Positions 19,901 to 28,420 of a stretch of DNA of 64,000 nucleotides are shown here, one piece after another (position 1 is the first letter of the stretch; the number at the start of each line of letters is the position of its first letter). Source of the stretch: Roseitalea sp. MMSF_3546 (GTDB taxonomy: Bacteria > Pseudomonadota > Alphaproteobacteria > Rhizobiales > Rhizobiaceae); contig NZ_JASHKB010000010.1 of NCBI RefSeq assembly GCF_030732865.1, forward strand, positions 78,671-142,670. Reading direction: 5' to 3'. The notes beneath the pieces are model-generated. The model was not told where the DNA came from. It ran no database searches and was given only the letters and a program-made list of their open reading frames with translations. A program made the position numbers and the translations under genes.

Positions 19901-22615
19901 CTACACCCCGCCGCTCGGTAGTTGGCTCGCGTTGGTGACCACGCGATAATTCACGTCCAGCGCTTCCGCAAAATGCCGTCGGCCGCACGCGATCTTTCGT
20001 CGCTCATCCGGCCTCAGATCGTCGGGATTGAGCGAGCCCTTGGTCTCGCGCACGAGATAGAGCAGGTCGTCGCCGCCGTCGGGGTCTTCCATGACGATCG
20101 CCCAGTCGGGATTGTAGTCGCCGACCGGCGTTGCCACCCTGAACCACGACGGAAGCTTGATGTAGAGCTTTACGTCCTTGCGCTTTTCGAGCGCCTCGAT
20201 GAAGGGCTTTTCAATGGTCTCGGAGTCAAACGGCACGCCGTCATAGATATGCGTGCCGCCCGCGCCGTGGCTCGCCGTGCTGGGGACGATGTAGTCCGCC
20301 CAGGTTTCGATCTCGGCCTCGAACTGCGTCATCTCGTACCACTCGTCGATCTTCTCATAGCGAATGCCGTCCACAAGCTGATCGGCGAGCCGCGCCTTGA
20401 TGAAGCCAACGGCCACCGTCGCAAATTCATGCGGATTTTCCAGCGCGGCGTCGCGGCTCTTCGAGCGGCGGTAAATTTCCAGCAGAGTCCTGCGGCTCAC
20501 GCGCATCGGCGGAGAAGTGTTCTCCATCAGGTTTTCCATGATCTCGATCAGGTTGGGCAGCGGATAGCGCCCGGCGAGGTCGATGGCGGTACGCGCGCCG
20601 CTTTGCGTGAGCGCCTCGAACGTGTCTTTGTCGCTCGCGATCACTTCAGCCTTTGAGATCGCGATGCGGGGCTTGCGGATTTCGGCGGCGTCTAGGTCCG
20701 GCAGAACGCCTTCGATCAACTTTCCGGGATCGATCGTCACGGCATAGCGGGTCTTGTGCTTGATCTTCTCCCAGAGCTGCTTGAACTCGGGCTTCAGCAT
20801 GTGCGCCTTGCGCAAGGTAAGCTTCGTCTTCTTGCGCGCATTCGCGGGCTTGGGCGGCGCGCCCTCCCTGCCGTATTCGGCCTCGATCTCGGATTGAAGT
20901 TCGGAGACGAAGCGTTCGTAGGTCTCGCTCGCGACCACGGTGAGCACGTTGATCCGCTCGTCCCGGATGCGCGCGCCGTCCTGGTTGACGGGAAGCCGCA
21001 CGCCGCGGCCGACCTGCTGCCGCCGCTCGGTTTCGGACCCGACCTCGCGCATCGTGCAAATCTGGAAGACGTTGGGATTGTCCCAGCCTTCGCGCAGCGC
21101 CGAGTGCGAGAAGATGAAGGATACCGGCTCGTCGAAGGAGAGCAACTTCTCTTTCTCGCGCATGATGAGGTTGAAGGCTTCCTCGTCCGCCTTGCTCTTG
21201 CCGGTCGTGTCCAGATACTCGGTCGCGCCCCCCTTCTTCGTCTTGCTCGCGAAATAAGCCGAGCGCACCTCCTCGGGCTTGCGCTCCTTCCACTCGGGGT
21301 GACCGGCTTTGACCTCCTCGAATATCCGGTCGAAGAGCTGCCGGATCACGCCGTCTTCGGCAGCGTAGTTGTCCACCTTGTCAATGAAGAAGAGAGAAAG
21401 CACCTTGATTCCGTCATCCCGGAACCGAGCCTGCTTGCGCATGTGCTCTTCAAGCGTGTAGCGCATCTGCGCTTCAAAAATGGCTTCCTTCTCGACCCCG
21501 GTCGCCTGCCCGACGCGCAGCTCGACATTATTGGCGAAACGAACGAATTTGCCGCCGTAGTTAATTTCTTCGACGACGAAACCCTGGTACTCGGTCCGGC
21601 TGGCCTTCTTTTCAAGGTCGTCCTCGCCCTTGATGGTGAGGACCGTTTCGGAAATGGCGCCGCTCGCCATGAGCTTGTGCACAGCAAGACGGGCGACCGG
21701 CCGTTTTGCCTGAATCTTGATCTCGTCAAGGCGCAGAAAGGGAAGGTTCTGGTTGTTCTCCTCGATCACCGACGCGACTTCGATGCGCTTCACCAGCCCC
21801 TGCCTGTACGCCTCGAACGGCGTGAGGCGGTAGATCAGGTTATAGGGGTTGCGGTGCGTCGCGCTGTAGCGCAGCGCAAATAGCGGATTCAGACTGGCGA
21901 GCGCCGCGATGCGGTTCTCGCTCTCCATGTTCTGCGGCTCATCGAGGATCAACACGGGCCGGGTCGCCTGCACAAGGTGCAGGGGGCGCTCGCCCTGTAG
22001 CCGGTCGGTAGTCTGGCGAATGACGTTCTCCGCGCGCGCGAAGGCGTCGATCGTCATCACCATCACCTCAAGGCCGTCCGAAAGCGCAAACTGCCGAACC
22101 TGGCTGAGGTTGGCCGATTCGTAGACGTAGTAGCGGTAAGGCGGATTGTCGTAGAGCGCCTTCAGGTGGTTCTCGGTGACCTTTAGGGTCTTGAGAACGC
22201 CTTCGCGGACCGCGACGGAAGGCACGACGACAATAAACTTCCGCAGGCCAAAGCGCTTGTAGAACTCCATCGCCGTACGGAGGTAGACATACGTTTTGCC
22301 CGTCCCGGTCTCCATCTCGACCGAGAAATTCGGGAACCGAACTTCTCTTGAGCCCGTGGCAGTATCGATCTCACCGGCAATGGCCTTCAACTCGGAGTCC
22401 TGCTGGAAGCCCGCCTCGCCCTGCATCGACTGGAGATTCTTCAGCAGGTCATCGCTCGAAACGTCAAGGCGATTGGCGATCGCAGAGAAGGAGGCGCCGT
22501 CCGGCACGACAAGCTCGCTCCTCACGTGCGGCTGGCCTTCAAGGAGAGCGCACGCGGCCTCGATGGCCGCGAGCTGGTGTTCCTGGGTTGCCTCGAAGCG
22601 GAATTCCATCGCCAT
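19901..22615 (-). CDS. Type III restriction endonuclease subunit Res
   Basis: The 904-residue subunit would translocate on DNA and cut when two unmodified sites face each other. It has Walker A TGTGKT (about 103), the type III helicase box DEPQ (about 233), motif VI VGRGVRLPV, and a C-terminal PD-(D/E)xK nuclease seen as PDWAIV with RETKG near residue 850. All are intact. The start ATG at 22615 follows the Mod stop with no gap. It is the third gene of the defence operon. Length is normal for the family. Confidence 0.93.
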   Translation of the reverse strand: MAMEFRFEATQEHQLAAIEAACALLEGQPHVRSELVVPDGASFSAIANRLDVSSDDLLKNLQSMQGEAGFQQDSELKAIAGEIDTATGSREVRFPNFSVEMETGTGKTYVYLRTAMEFYKRFGLRKFIVVVPSVAVREGVLKTLKVTENHLKALYDNPPYRYYVYESANLSQVRQFALSDGLEVMVMTIDAFARAENVIRQTTDRLQGERPLHLVQATRPVLILDEPQNMESENRIAALASLNPLFALRYSATHRNPYNLIYRLTPFEAYRQGLVKRIEVASVIEENNQNLPFLRLDEIKIQAKRPVARLAVHKLMASGAISETVLTIKGEDDLEKKASRTEYQGFVVEEINYGGKFVRFANNVELRVGQATGVEKEAIFEAQMRYTLEEHMRKQARFRDDGIKVLSLFFIDKVDNYAAEDGVIRQLFDRIFEEVKAGHPEWKERKPEEVRSAYFASKTKKGGATEYLDTTGKSKADEEAFNLIMREKEKLLSFDEPVSFIFSHSALREGWDNPNVFQICTMREVGSETERRQQVGRGVRLPVNQDGARIRDERINVLTVVASETYERFVSELQSEIEAEYGREGAPPKPANARKKTKLTLRKAHMLKPEFKQLWEKIKHKTRYAVTIDPGKLIEGVLPDLDAAEIRKPRIAISKAEVIASDKDTFEALTQSGARTAIDLAGRYPLPNLIEIMENLMENTSPPMRVSRRTLLEIYRRSKSRDAALENPHEFATVAVGFIKARLADQLVDGIRYEKIDEWYEMTQFEAEIETWADYIVPSTASHGAGGTHIYDGVPFDSETIEKPFIEALEKRKDVKLYIKLPSWFRVATPVGDYNPDWAIVMEDPDGGDDLLYLVRETKGSLNPDDLRPDERRKIACGRRHFAEALDVNYRVVTNASQLPSGGV

Positions 22616-24493
22616 TTACAACACCTTCAGCCTGCACTGGAGGGCGAGATTGGCGGCGAGCGAGTCGTCCAGCGCCTTGTCCCGGCAGATGAAGAGGCTC
22701 TCCCGCGTGAGGCCGAGCTTGCCGACGGCTTCCATCGTCAGCTTGTCGTCGAGGCAGATGTGGAACGTCTGCTCGCGCTCGGGATCGGTCACGCGCCAGA
22801 ATGTTGGCCCGCCTTCCTCGCGCTTTTCGATCTCGGAGGTAAGGGCGTATCCTTCCCGAAGCGCCACTTCCCAGATCACGTTCTCCGTCTTCCAGCCATC
22901 CGCCAGTGTGTCAGCGAAAGCGTCGAGCTGCTCGGCATACGCATCCGCATCCTTCGCCTCGACGCCCTTCCAACGACGCATGCTAGGCTCTGCGAGCTTG
23001 AAGGCGCGGACGCTCAGATTGGCTGCATCGCCATTGCTGTCAGCGAGGAGGGACTCGTTTTCGCCCCCGAGCACCTTTGCTACCGCCTGAATGCGGTGGA
23101 GGCCGAGCTGCGAAATCGTCCTGAACCCCTTTCTGCCCGCCTCAGAGTCGGGGTCAATCGGTTCCGGAAGCTGCACACATAGATAACGGCGGTGCCCGCC
23201 GTCGCGTCGGTTCTGCTCCATCACGGCCTGCGCGGTGGAGCACGAACCGGCGAAAAAGTCGATGATAAGGTCGTCGTCTGACGAGAGCTGCTCGACGAAG
23301 CGGCGAATCAGTTCAGTCGGCTTCGGAAAGTCAAATGCCTGAAAACCGAATATCTTCCGGACTTCCTCCGTCCCGTCCGACGTGTGAACGTCATCGATAA
23401 TGGACGGAAAGGCCATAAACTGGTTTTGGAGTTCTTTCTTGAACTTTTTTTCGCGAGGGCGGCCCTCGGGGCTGGCGGGGAAGAGCACGCGGCCCTCTTC
23501 AATCATCTTCTCCATGCGCTTTTTAGAGTAGCGCCAGCCTCGGTTAGGCGCGGGCGGGTAGGTAATCCCGGTTGATGGGTCGGTAATGGGGAAGTGCAGG
23601 TTCGGACGCTGCTCGGCGGTAGCAAGGCCAAGCATGCTGCGGCTCATCCAGTCTCCCCGCGGATCATCGTCGGGGTTCTGGAACTTGGTCTCATCCCGCT
23701 CGTCGCCTCTAAACTGACCTTCAGCACTACGACGGTAAGCAAGCAGATACTCGTGATCCACTGATACCTGCGTCGTCGAGCGCGAGTCAGGAAATTTCCG
23801 GCTCTTCCAGATAAACTGGGCGATGAAGTTCTCTTCACCGAAAATCTCGTTGAGAAGGAGCTTCAGCGCGGCGACCTCGTGGTCGGAGATGCTGATGCAG
23901 ATGACCCCCTCCTCGCTCAGAAGCTGGCGCGCCATGACAAGGCGTGGATACATCATGGATAGCCAAGCGGAATGAATACGGCCGCCCGTCTCGGTCACTG
24001 ACGAAACATAATCCCCATTCCCGTTCTTCTGCCCCGTGATGCGGAGATAGTGGTCGAGCGGGTCCACAAAATTGTCCGGGTAGATGAAGTCGTTCCCGGT
24101 ATTGTATGGCGGGTCGAGGTAAATCATTTTCGCGCGGCCGTAATAGGCGCGATAAATTGCTTTCAGGGATTCAAGGTTTTCGCCTTCGACGAAGACGTGT
24201 TGCGCTGCTTCGAAGTTCAGGCTGATGGCAGTTTCAGGACACAAAGTCGCCCGGGTCGGCGCCTGAAGCATGGCAACAGCCGCGCGCCTTCCCGACCATG
24301 TGAATGAGAACCTTTCCGGCTTGTCCTCGGCGTCGCCGCCCGTAAGCGAGCGCAGCCGTTCCAGGTCAAGTTTGCCCTCGGCAAACGCCTCGGGCGCAAG
24401 CACGCGAAGACCTGCAAGCAACTCCTGCCGCAGGTCAGGGCTTTGCGATGCCACACGCTCGATCGGCGCTTCGTCCTTGGTCGACTTTACCAT
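22616..24493 (-). CDS. Type III DNA adenine methyltransferase subunit Mod
   Basis: This 625-residue beta-class N6-adenine methyltransferase protects the host and supplies site recognition to Res. Motif IV is DPPYNTG (about 126), and the SAM-binding motif I is DFFAGSCST (about 420), with a Cys at a position that is more often Gly. The order IV before I is normal for beta-class enzymes. The stretch between them holds the target recognition domain, so the recognised site cannot be read. The start at 24493 follows the RHH gene stop by 7 bases. Confidence 0.93.
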   Translation of the reverse strand: MVKSTKDEAPIERVASQSPDLRQELLAGLRVLAPEAFAEGKLDLERLRSLTGGDAEDKPERFSFTWSGRRAAVAMLQAPTRATLCPETAISLNFEAAQHVFVEGENLESLKAIYRAYYGRAKMIYLDPPYNTGNDFIYPDNFVDPLDHYLRITGQKNGNGDYVSSVTETGGRIHSAWLSMMYPRLVMARQLLSEEGVICISISDHEVAALKLLLNEIFGEENFIAQFIWKSRKFPDSRSTTQVSVDHEYLLAYRRSAEGQFRGDERDETKFQNPDDDPRGDWMSRSMLGLATAEQRPNLHFPITDPSTGITYPPAPNRGWRYSKKRMEKMIEEGRVLFPASPEGRPREKKFKKELQNQFMAFPSIIDDVHTSDGTEEVRKIFGFQAFDFPKPTELIRRFVEQLSSDDDLIIDFFAGSCSTAQAVMEQNRRDGGHRRYLCVQLPEPIDPDSEAGRKGFRTISQLGLHRIQAVAKVLGGENESLLADSNGDAANLSVRAFKLAEPSMRRWKGVEAKDADAYAEQLDAFADTLADGWKTENVIWEVALREGYALTSEIEKREEGGPTFWRVTDPEREQTFHICLDDKLTMEAVGKLGLTRESLFICRDKALDDSLAANLALQCRLKVL

Positions 24494-24500
24494 TGCTACC

Positions 24501-24695
24501 TCAGCGGCCCCTCGTTATGGCTTCGGGCGGGAACAGGCTCGGCTGCGTGTCAGCCTTGTGCTCCGCGATATACCTCCGCATGAACTCTCGGAGCACCTGA
24601 GCGGCGGGCCGGTCCTGTAGACGGCACGCCTCCAGGAACTCGTCCCGGAGATCGCGCTCAACCCGAATCCGCAATCCGACATCCTTGGTTTTCAT
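24501..24695 (-). CDS. Ribbon-helix-helix regulator of the defence operon
   Basis: A 64-residue protein begins MKTKDVGLRIRVERDLRDEF and continues with a QDRPAAQVLREFMRRYIAEH helix. This is a standard ribbon-helix-helix fold in which the GLRIRV strand inserts into the DNA major groove. The start ATG is at 24695. It is the first gene of the operon and lies 16 bases from a perfect palindrome, so it is probably an autorepressor. It would act as a controller, delaying Res, Argonaute and AbiJ expression after transfer into a new host until methylation is in place. That role is inferred from position and fold. Confidence 0.75.
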   Translation of the reverse strand: MKTKDVGLRIRVERDLRDEFLEACRLQDRPAAQVLREFMRRYIAEHKADTQPSLFPPEAITRGR

Positions 24696-24710
24696 GGCCC
24701 TAGTGTAGCC

Positions 24711-24736
24711 AAGGGATACACGAATGTGTATCCCTT
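24711..24736 (-). promoter_or_regulatory. Perfect palindromic operator and promoter of the defence operon
   Basis: AAGGGATACAC (24711-24721) and GTGTATCCCTT (24726-24736) form 11-base arms around GAAT. On the minus strand TACACA and TACACT lie 17 bases apart as -35 and -10, the first inside the palindrome. Transcription would start at about the ATG at 24695, which implies a leaderless or very short-leader message. A dimer of RHH dimers would fit the repeat. Confidence 0.65.
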
Positions 24737-24830
24737 TTTTGCGGTTATCCAGTTGCATGAGCTGCAAGGGGTTGGACGAAGTCCCTTTTCTCCGGTCACC
24801 ACACGAGAGTGAAAGTCCGGCGGCTTTCGC

Positions 24831-24861
24831 CGTGACGGGTTTGGAGGTCGAGAGAGAGGCT
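24831..24861. repeat. Leader repeat, copy 1 (before DUF932 gene)
   Basis: A 31-base sequence starting CGTGACGGGTTTGGAGGTCG is repeated exactly at 26154-26184. Similarity continues beyond it into GCCGCCCGTC. Each copy ends about 28 bases before a start codon. The two genes therefore share a 5' leader, probably a common binding site or RNA control element. Confidence 0.85.
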
Positions 24862-24889
24862 CTCGGGCCGCCCGTCATGGAGATGAGCC

Positions 24890-26083
24890 ATGACTACAGT
24901 CGAGATCATGACCGGCCGCCCCGAGAGCGGCGGCTACAAGGTGGACGCGTCGCGCGGCGAGCGGGTGGGCCGCGTGTCCTCGGAATGGTTTTCCCGCCCG
25001 GACGACGAGCGCTTTCTGTCGCTCGACAACCTCTTCGCCTCGGTGAAGGGCCGGGCCGAGCGCAGCCGGACGCGCACTGTCGAGAGCGCGGCGATCCGCG
25101 TCGAGGCGCACCGGGACGACCCCGAACGGCTGGCGCTGGTCCTGCCCGAGACCGAGGCTCCGGTCGCGCCGACCCATTGGAGCTTCGGCCAACTCGCCAG
25201 TCTCGTGGGCGCTCCGGCGGCCTATCTGCGCCAGCTCCCTGCGCCCCTCGTCGGCATCAACCTGCAATACGGCCTCACCAACCACCGCGCCGAACAGGTC
25301 AAGACGCTGGAGACCGAGGACGGCCGGACCGAGCTGCGCGCCGTCACAGGCCCGGACTATGGCCGAATCTACGACCATGAGCTCGTCTCGGCCGTCCGGC
25401 GCATCGCAGGGAACGGCACGGGCGACACGCGCTGGAAGGTGCCGGGCGTGCTCGACTGGTCGACTGGCATCTACAACCCGATGGTCGACGTCACCAAGGA
25501 CACCACCACGCTCTACGCCTCCGACCGGGACGTCTTCCTCTTCCTGGTCGACGACATGAACCCCATCGAGGCGGGACGGCTGCCGGACGGCTCGCCCGAC
25601 CTCTATTTCCGGGGGTTCTACTGCTGGAACTCCGAGGTCGGCGCCAAGACGCTCGGCATTGCGAGCTTCTATCTCCGCGCCGTCTGCCAGAACCGCAATC
25701 TCTGGGGCGTCGAGGACTTCCAGGAGATCTCGATCCGGCATTCCAAATACGCGGCGAACCGCTTTGCGCATGAAGCCGCCCCGGCGCTGACCCGCTTCGC
25801 CAACTCTTCGCCAGCACCGTTCATCGAGGGCATCCGCGCGGCGCGCGAGAAGATCGTCGCACGCAGCGACGAGGGCCGCGCCGATTTCCTGAAGAAGCGC
25901 GGCTTCTCGAAGGCGGAAACGAGCAAGATCGTCGAGACCGTTCTCGCTGAGGAAGGTCGACCGCCCGAGAGCGTCTTCGACTTCGTGCAGGGCATCACGG
26001 CCGTCGCGCGGAGCAAGCCACAGCAGGATGCGCGCCTCGCCATGGAGACCCGCGCGAAAACGCTCCTGGAGCGCGCCGCATAA
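24890..26083 (+). CDS. DUF932 domain protein
   Basis: The 397-residue protein belongs to the DUF932 family of phage- and plasmid-encoded proteins, common in alphaproteobacterial ICE backbones. Family traits include APAAYLRQLPAPLVGINLQYG, RAVTGPDYGRIYDHELV and the FRGFYCWNSEVG segment. The ATG at 24890 is used; a second in-frame ATG at codon 7 is possible. The gene shares a duplicated leader with the ParB-like gene 130 bases downstream, so the two are probably co-regulated. The molecular function is not established. Confidence 0.88.
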   Translation: MTTVEIMTGRPESGGYKVDASRGERVGRVSSEWFSRPDDERFLSLDNLFASVKGRAERSRTRTVESAAIRVEAHRDDPERLALVLPETEAPVAPTHWSFGQLASLVGAPAAYLRQLPAPLVGINLQYGLTNHRAEQVKTLETEDGRTELRAVTGPDYGRIYDHELVSAVRRIAGNGTGDTRWKVPGVLDWSTGIYNPMVDVTKDTTTLYASDRDVFLFLVDDMNPIEAGRLPDGSPDLYFRGFYCWNSEVGAKTLGIASFYLRAVCQNRNLWGVEDFQEISIRHSKYAANRFAHEAAPALTRFANSSPAPFIEGIRAAREKIVARSDEGRADFLKKRGFSKAETSKIVETVLAEEGRPPESVFDFVQGITAVARSKPQQDARLAMETRAKTLLERAA

Positions 26084-26153
26084 GCGTTGCGCTTCGCCCC
26101 GAACCTCCGTCCGCGGCCCATCGCTCCTAGAGGGAGAGGTGGGCCGTGGGCTT

Positions 26154-26184
26154 CGTGACGGGTTTGGAGGTCGAGAGAGAGGCT
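26154..26184. repeat. Leader repeat, copy 2 (before parB-like gene)
   Basis: Exact 31-base copy of 24831-24861. Just upstream, GGCCCA and TGGGCC (about 26115-26147) can pair around CTCC/GGAG, giving a hairpin that may end the DUF932 message or take part in control. Confidence 0.85.
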
Positions 26185-26211
26185 CCCGACCGCCCGTCGC
26201 GGAGAAGTCCG

Positions 26212-28317
26212 ATGACGAAGTCACAGAAGATCACCCTCAGCGCCTCGCGCGACATCCCCTTCAACAAGCTCGTGCTCAGCCAGGCGAACGTCCGGCGCAT
26301 CAAGGCCGGCGTCTCGATCGAGGAACTGGCCGAGGACATCGCCCGCCGCACGCTCCTGTCCTCGATCACCGTCCGGCCCGTGCTAGACGAGACCGGCGCC
26401 GAGACCGACATGTTCGAGATCCCGGCGGGCGGACGCCGCTACCGGGCGCTCGAACTGCTCGTGAAGCAGAAGCGGCTAGCGCGCACCGCGCCCGTGCCCT
26501 GCATCGTGCGCACCGATGGACTCGCCGAGGAGGACAGCCTTGCCGAGAACGTCCAGCGTGCGCCGCTGCATCCGCTCGACCAGTTCCGCGCCTTCCAGGC
26601 GATGCGCGACAAGGGCCGCAGCGAGGAGGAGATCGCCGCGGCCTTCTTCGTCTCCCCGAACGTCGTGAAGCAGCGGCTGAAGCTCGCCGCCGTCGCCCCA
26701 TCGCTGCTCGACGCCTATGCGGAGGAGCAGATGACGCTCGACCAGCTGATGGCCTTCACGGTCAGCCCCGACCACGAGCGTCAGGAACAGGTCTGGGAGG
26801 CGCTCAAGCGCCACTACTCGAAGCAACCCTACGAGATCCGCCGCATGCTGACCGAGGGCGCCGTGCGCGCCTCGGATCGGCGGGCGCAATTCATCGGGCT
26901 CGACGCCTACGAGGCGGCGGGCGGCGTCATCCTGCGCGACCTGTTCCAGTCCGACGATGGCGGCTGGCTGCAAGATGCGGGGCTGCTGACAGGCCTGGTC
27001 GCCGAGAAGCTCGAGCGGGAGGCCGAGGTGATCCGCGCCGAGGGCTGGAAGTGGGTCGAGGTCGGCACTGACTTTCCCTACGGCCACACCTATGGGATGC
27101 GGCGGATCGTCGGCGAGCCCGAGCCGATGAGCGACGAGGAGGACGCGAGCTACGCCGCGCTGAAGGCCGAGTACGACGCGCTCGAAGAGGCGCACGCCGA
27201 GGCGGACGAACTGCCCGACGAGGTCGACCGTCGGCTCGGCGAGATCGAGGCGGCGACGGAGGCGCTCCAGACCCGCCCGGTCCGGTTGGAGCCGGAGGAG
27301 CTGGCGATCGCCGGGGCTTTCGTCAGCATCGACGGCGCGGGGCGGCTGCGCGTCGAGCGCGGCTATGTCCGCCCCGAGGACGAGCCGGTCGCAGAGCCCG
27401 ACGCGGCGCCGGACGCCGATGCCATCGGGTCCGACAGCGGCGAGGTCGATGGCGAGGCAGGCGATGCGGTCTCCGACGCGCCCGATCCGGAAGATGAGGA
27501 GGAGGACGGCCTCAAGCCGCTCTCCGACCGGCTGATCTGCGAACTGACCGCGCATCGCACGCTCGCCCTGCGCAACGCGCTGGCGGACGACCCGCAGACC
27601 GCCTTCCTCGCCGCGCTGCACGCCATGGCGCTTCGGCTCTTCTACCATTACGGCCAGGAGAGCTGCGTCGAGATCGAACCGCGTTCGGCGGGTTTCGGCG
27701 CGCAGGCGCCGGGGCTCGGCGAGACGGCCTATGCCGAGGCGATCGACCGGCGCATCGAGAGCTGGGCGGCGGCGCTGCCGAAGCGGGCCGAAGACCTCTG
27801 GGAGGCGCTGACCGGGTTCGACGGCGACAGCCGCGACGCGCTCTTCGCCCATTGCGTCGCCATGACCGTGAACGCGGTGCACGAGCCCTACAACCGCCGT
27901 CCCCGCGCGCTCGCCCATGCGGGCGTTCTGGCGGCGACGGTCGGGCTCGACATGGCCAGGGCGGGCTGGACGCCGACGGCGGACAGTTATCTCGGCCGCG
28001 TCACCAAGGCGCGCATCCTCGAAGCGGTGCGCGAGTCGAAGGGCGAGACGGCTGCGGACCGCATCGCGGGCATCAAGAAGCCCGAGATGGTCGCGGCGGC
28101 CGAGGAACTGCTCGCGGGCACGGGCTGGCTACCGGAGGTGCTGCGCACGCCGCCGCTCGCTGCCGACGAAGCGCCGGAGTTCGAGATCGTCGACGACGCC
28201 GATGACGGTGCGCCGGAGGTCGAAGCGCCATCGGCGGACAACGACGGCGAAACGGCCATGGGCGATTCCGAGACTTCCGCCGAAGATGAGGAGGTCGCCC
28301 ACGCCGCCTTCGCCTGA
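26212..28317 (+). CDS. ParB/RepB-type nuclease-domain protein
   Basis: The 701-residue protein has a ParB N-terminal domain: LVLSQANVRR, then IPAGGRRYRALELL and EEDSLAENVQRAPLHPLDQF, which are boxes I and II. A helix-turn-helix follows (EEIAAAFFVSPNVVKQRLKL). A long acidic central region and a conserved ICE-type C-terminal half complete it. The size is far above chromosomal ParB (about 300), matching backbone proteins of these ICEs that act in maintenance or control. No ParA gene is nearby. The start ATG at 26212 follows the repeated leader. A strong terminator stands 48 bases after the stop. Confidence 0.88.
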   Translation: MTKSQKITLSASRDIPFNKLVLSQANVRRIKAGVSIEELAEDIARRTLLSSITVRPVLDETGAETDMFEIPAGGRRYRALELLVKQKRLARTAPVPCIVRTDGLAEEDSLAENVQRAPLHPLDQFRAFQAMRDKGRSEEEIAAAFFVSPNVVKQRLKLAAVAPSLLDAYAEEQMTLDQLMAFTVSPDHERQEQVWEALKRHYSKQPYEIRRMLTEGAVRASDRRAQFIGLDAYEAAGGVILRDLFQSDDGGWLQDAGLLTGLVAEKLEREAEVIRAEGWKWVEVGTDFPYGHTYGMRRIVGEPEPMSDEEDASYAALKAEYDALEEAHAEADELPDEVDRRLGEIEAATEALQTRPVRLEPEELAIAGAFVSIDGAGRLRVERGYVRPEDEPVAEPDAAPDADAIGSDSGEVDGEAGDAVSDAPDPEDEEEDGLKPLSDRLICELTAHRTLALRNALADDPQTAFLAALHAMALRLFYHYGQESCVEIEPRSAGFGAQAPGLGETAYAEAIDRRIESWAAALPKRAEDLWEALTGFDGDSRDALFAHCVAMTVNAVHEPYNRRPRALAHAGVLAATVGLDMARAGWTPTADSYLGRVTKARILEAVRESKGETAADRIAGIKKPEMVAAAEELLAGTGWLPEVLRTPPLAADEAPEFEIVDDADDGAPEVEAPSADNDGETAMGDSETSAEDEEVAHAAFA

Positions 28318-28364
28318 GGCGACCAACCCCACGGGGCGGACTTCCCCCAACCGCCTCGCACCTC

Positions 28365-28396
28365 GGGGCCCGCCGGACGCGGCGGGCCCCTTTTTT
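28365..28396 (+). terminator. Rho-independent terminator after the parB-like gene
   Basis: GGGGCCCGCC (28365-28374) pairs perfectly with GGCGGGCCCC (28381-28390) around a 6-base loop. Six T follow. Confidence 0.9.
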
Positions 28397-28420
28397 CTGC
28401 CCGCAGGCAAGGAGATTCCC

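Noticed and set aside
24711..24740. The palindrome followed by a run of six T as a rho-independent terminator on the plus strand
   Set aside because: No plus-strand gene ends there, and it lies exactly in the promoter of the RHH gene. The operator reading is simpler.
26476..27918. Long open frame on the minus strand opposite the parB-like gene
   Set aside because: Its composition is a high-GC shadow with no family signature. The plus-strand frame has clear ParB motifs and a ribosome site.
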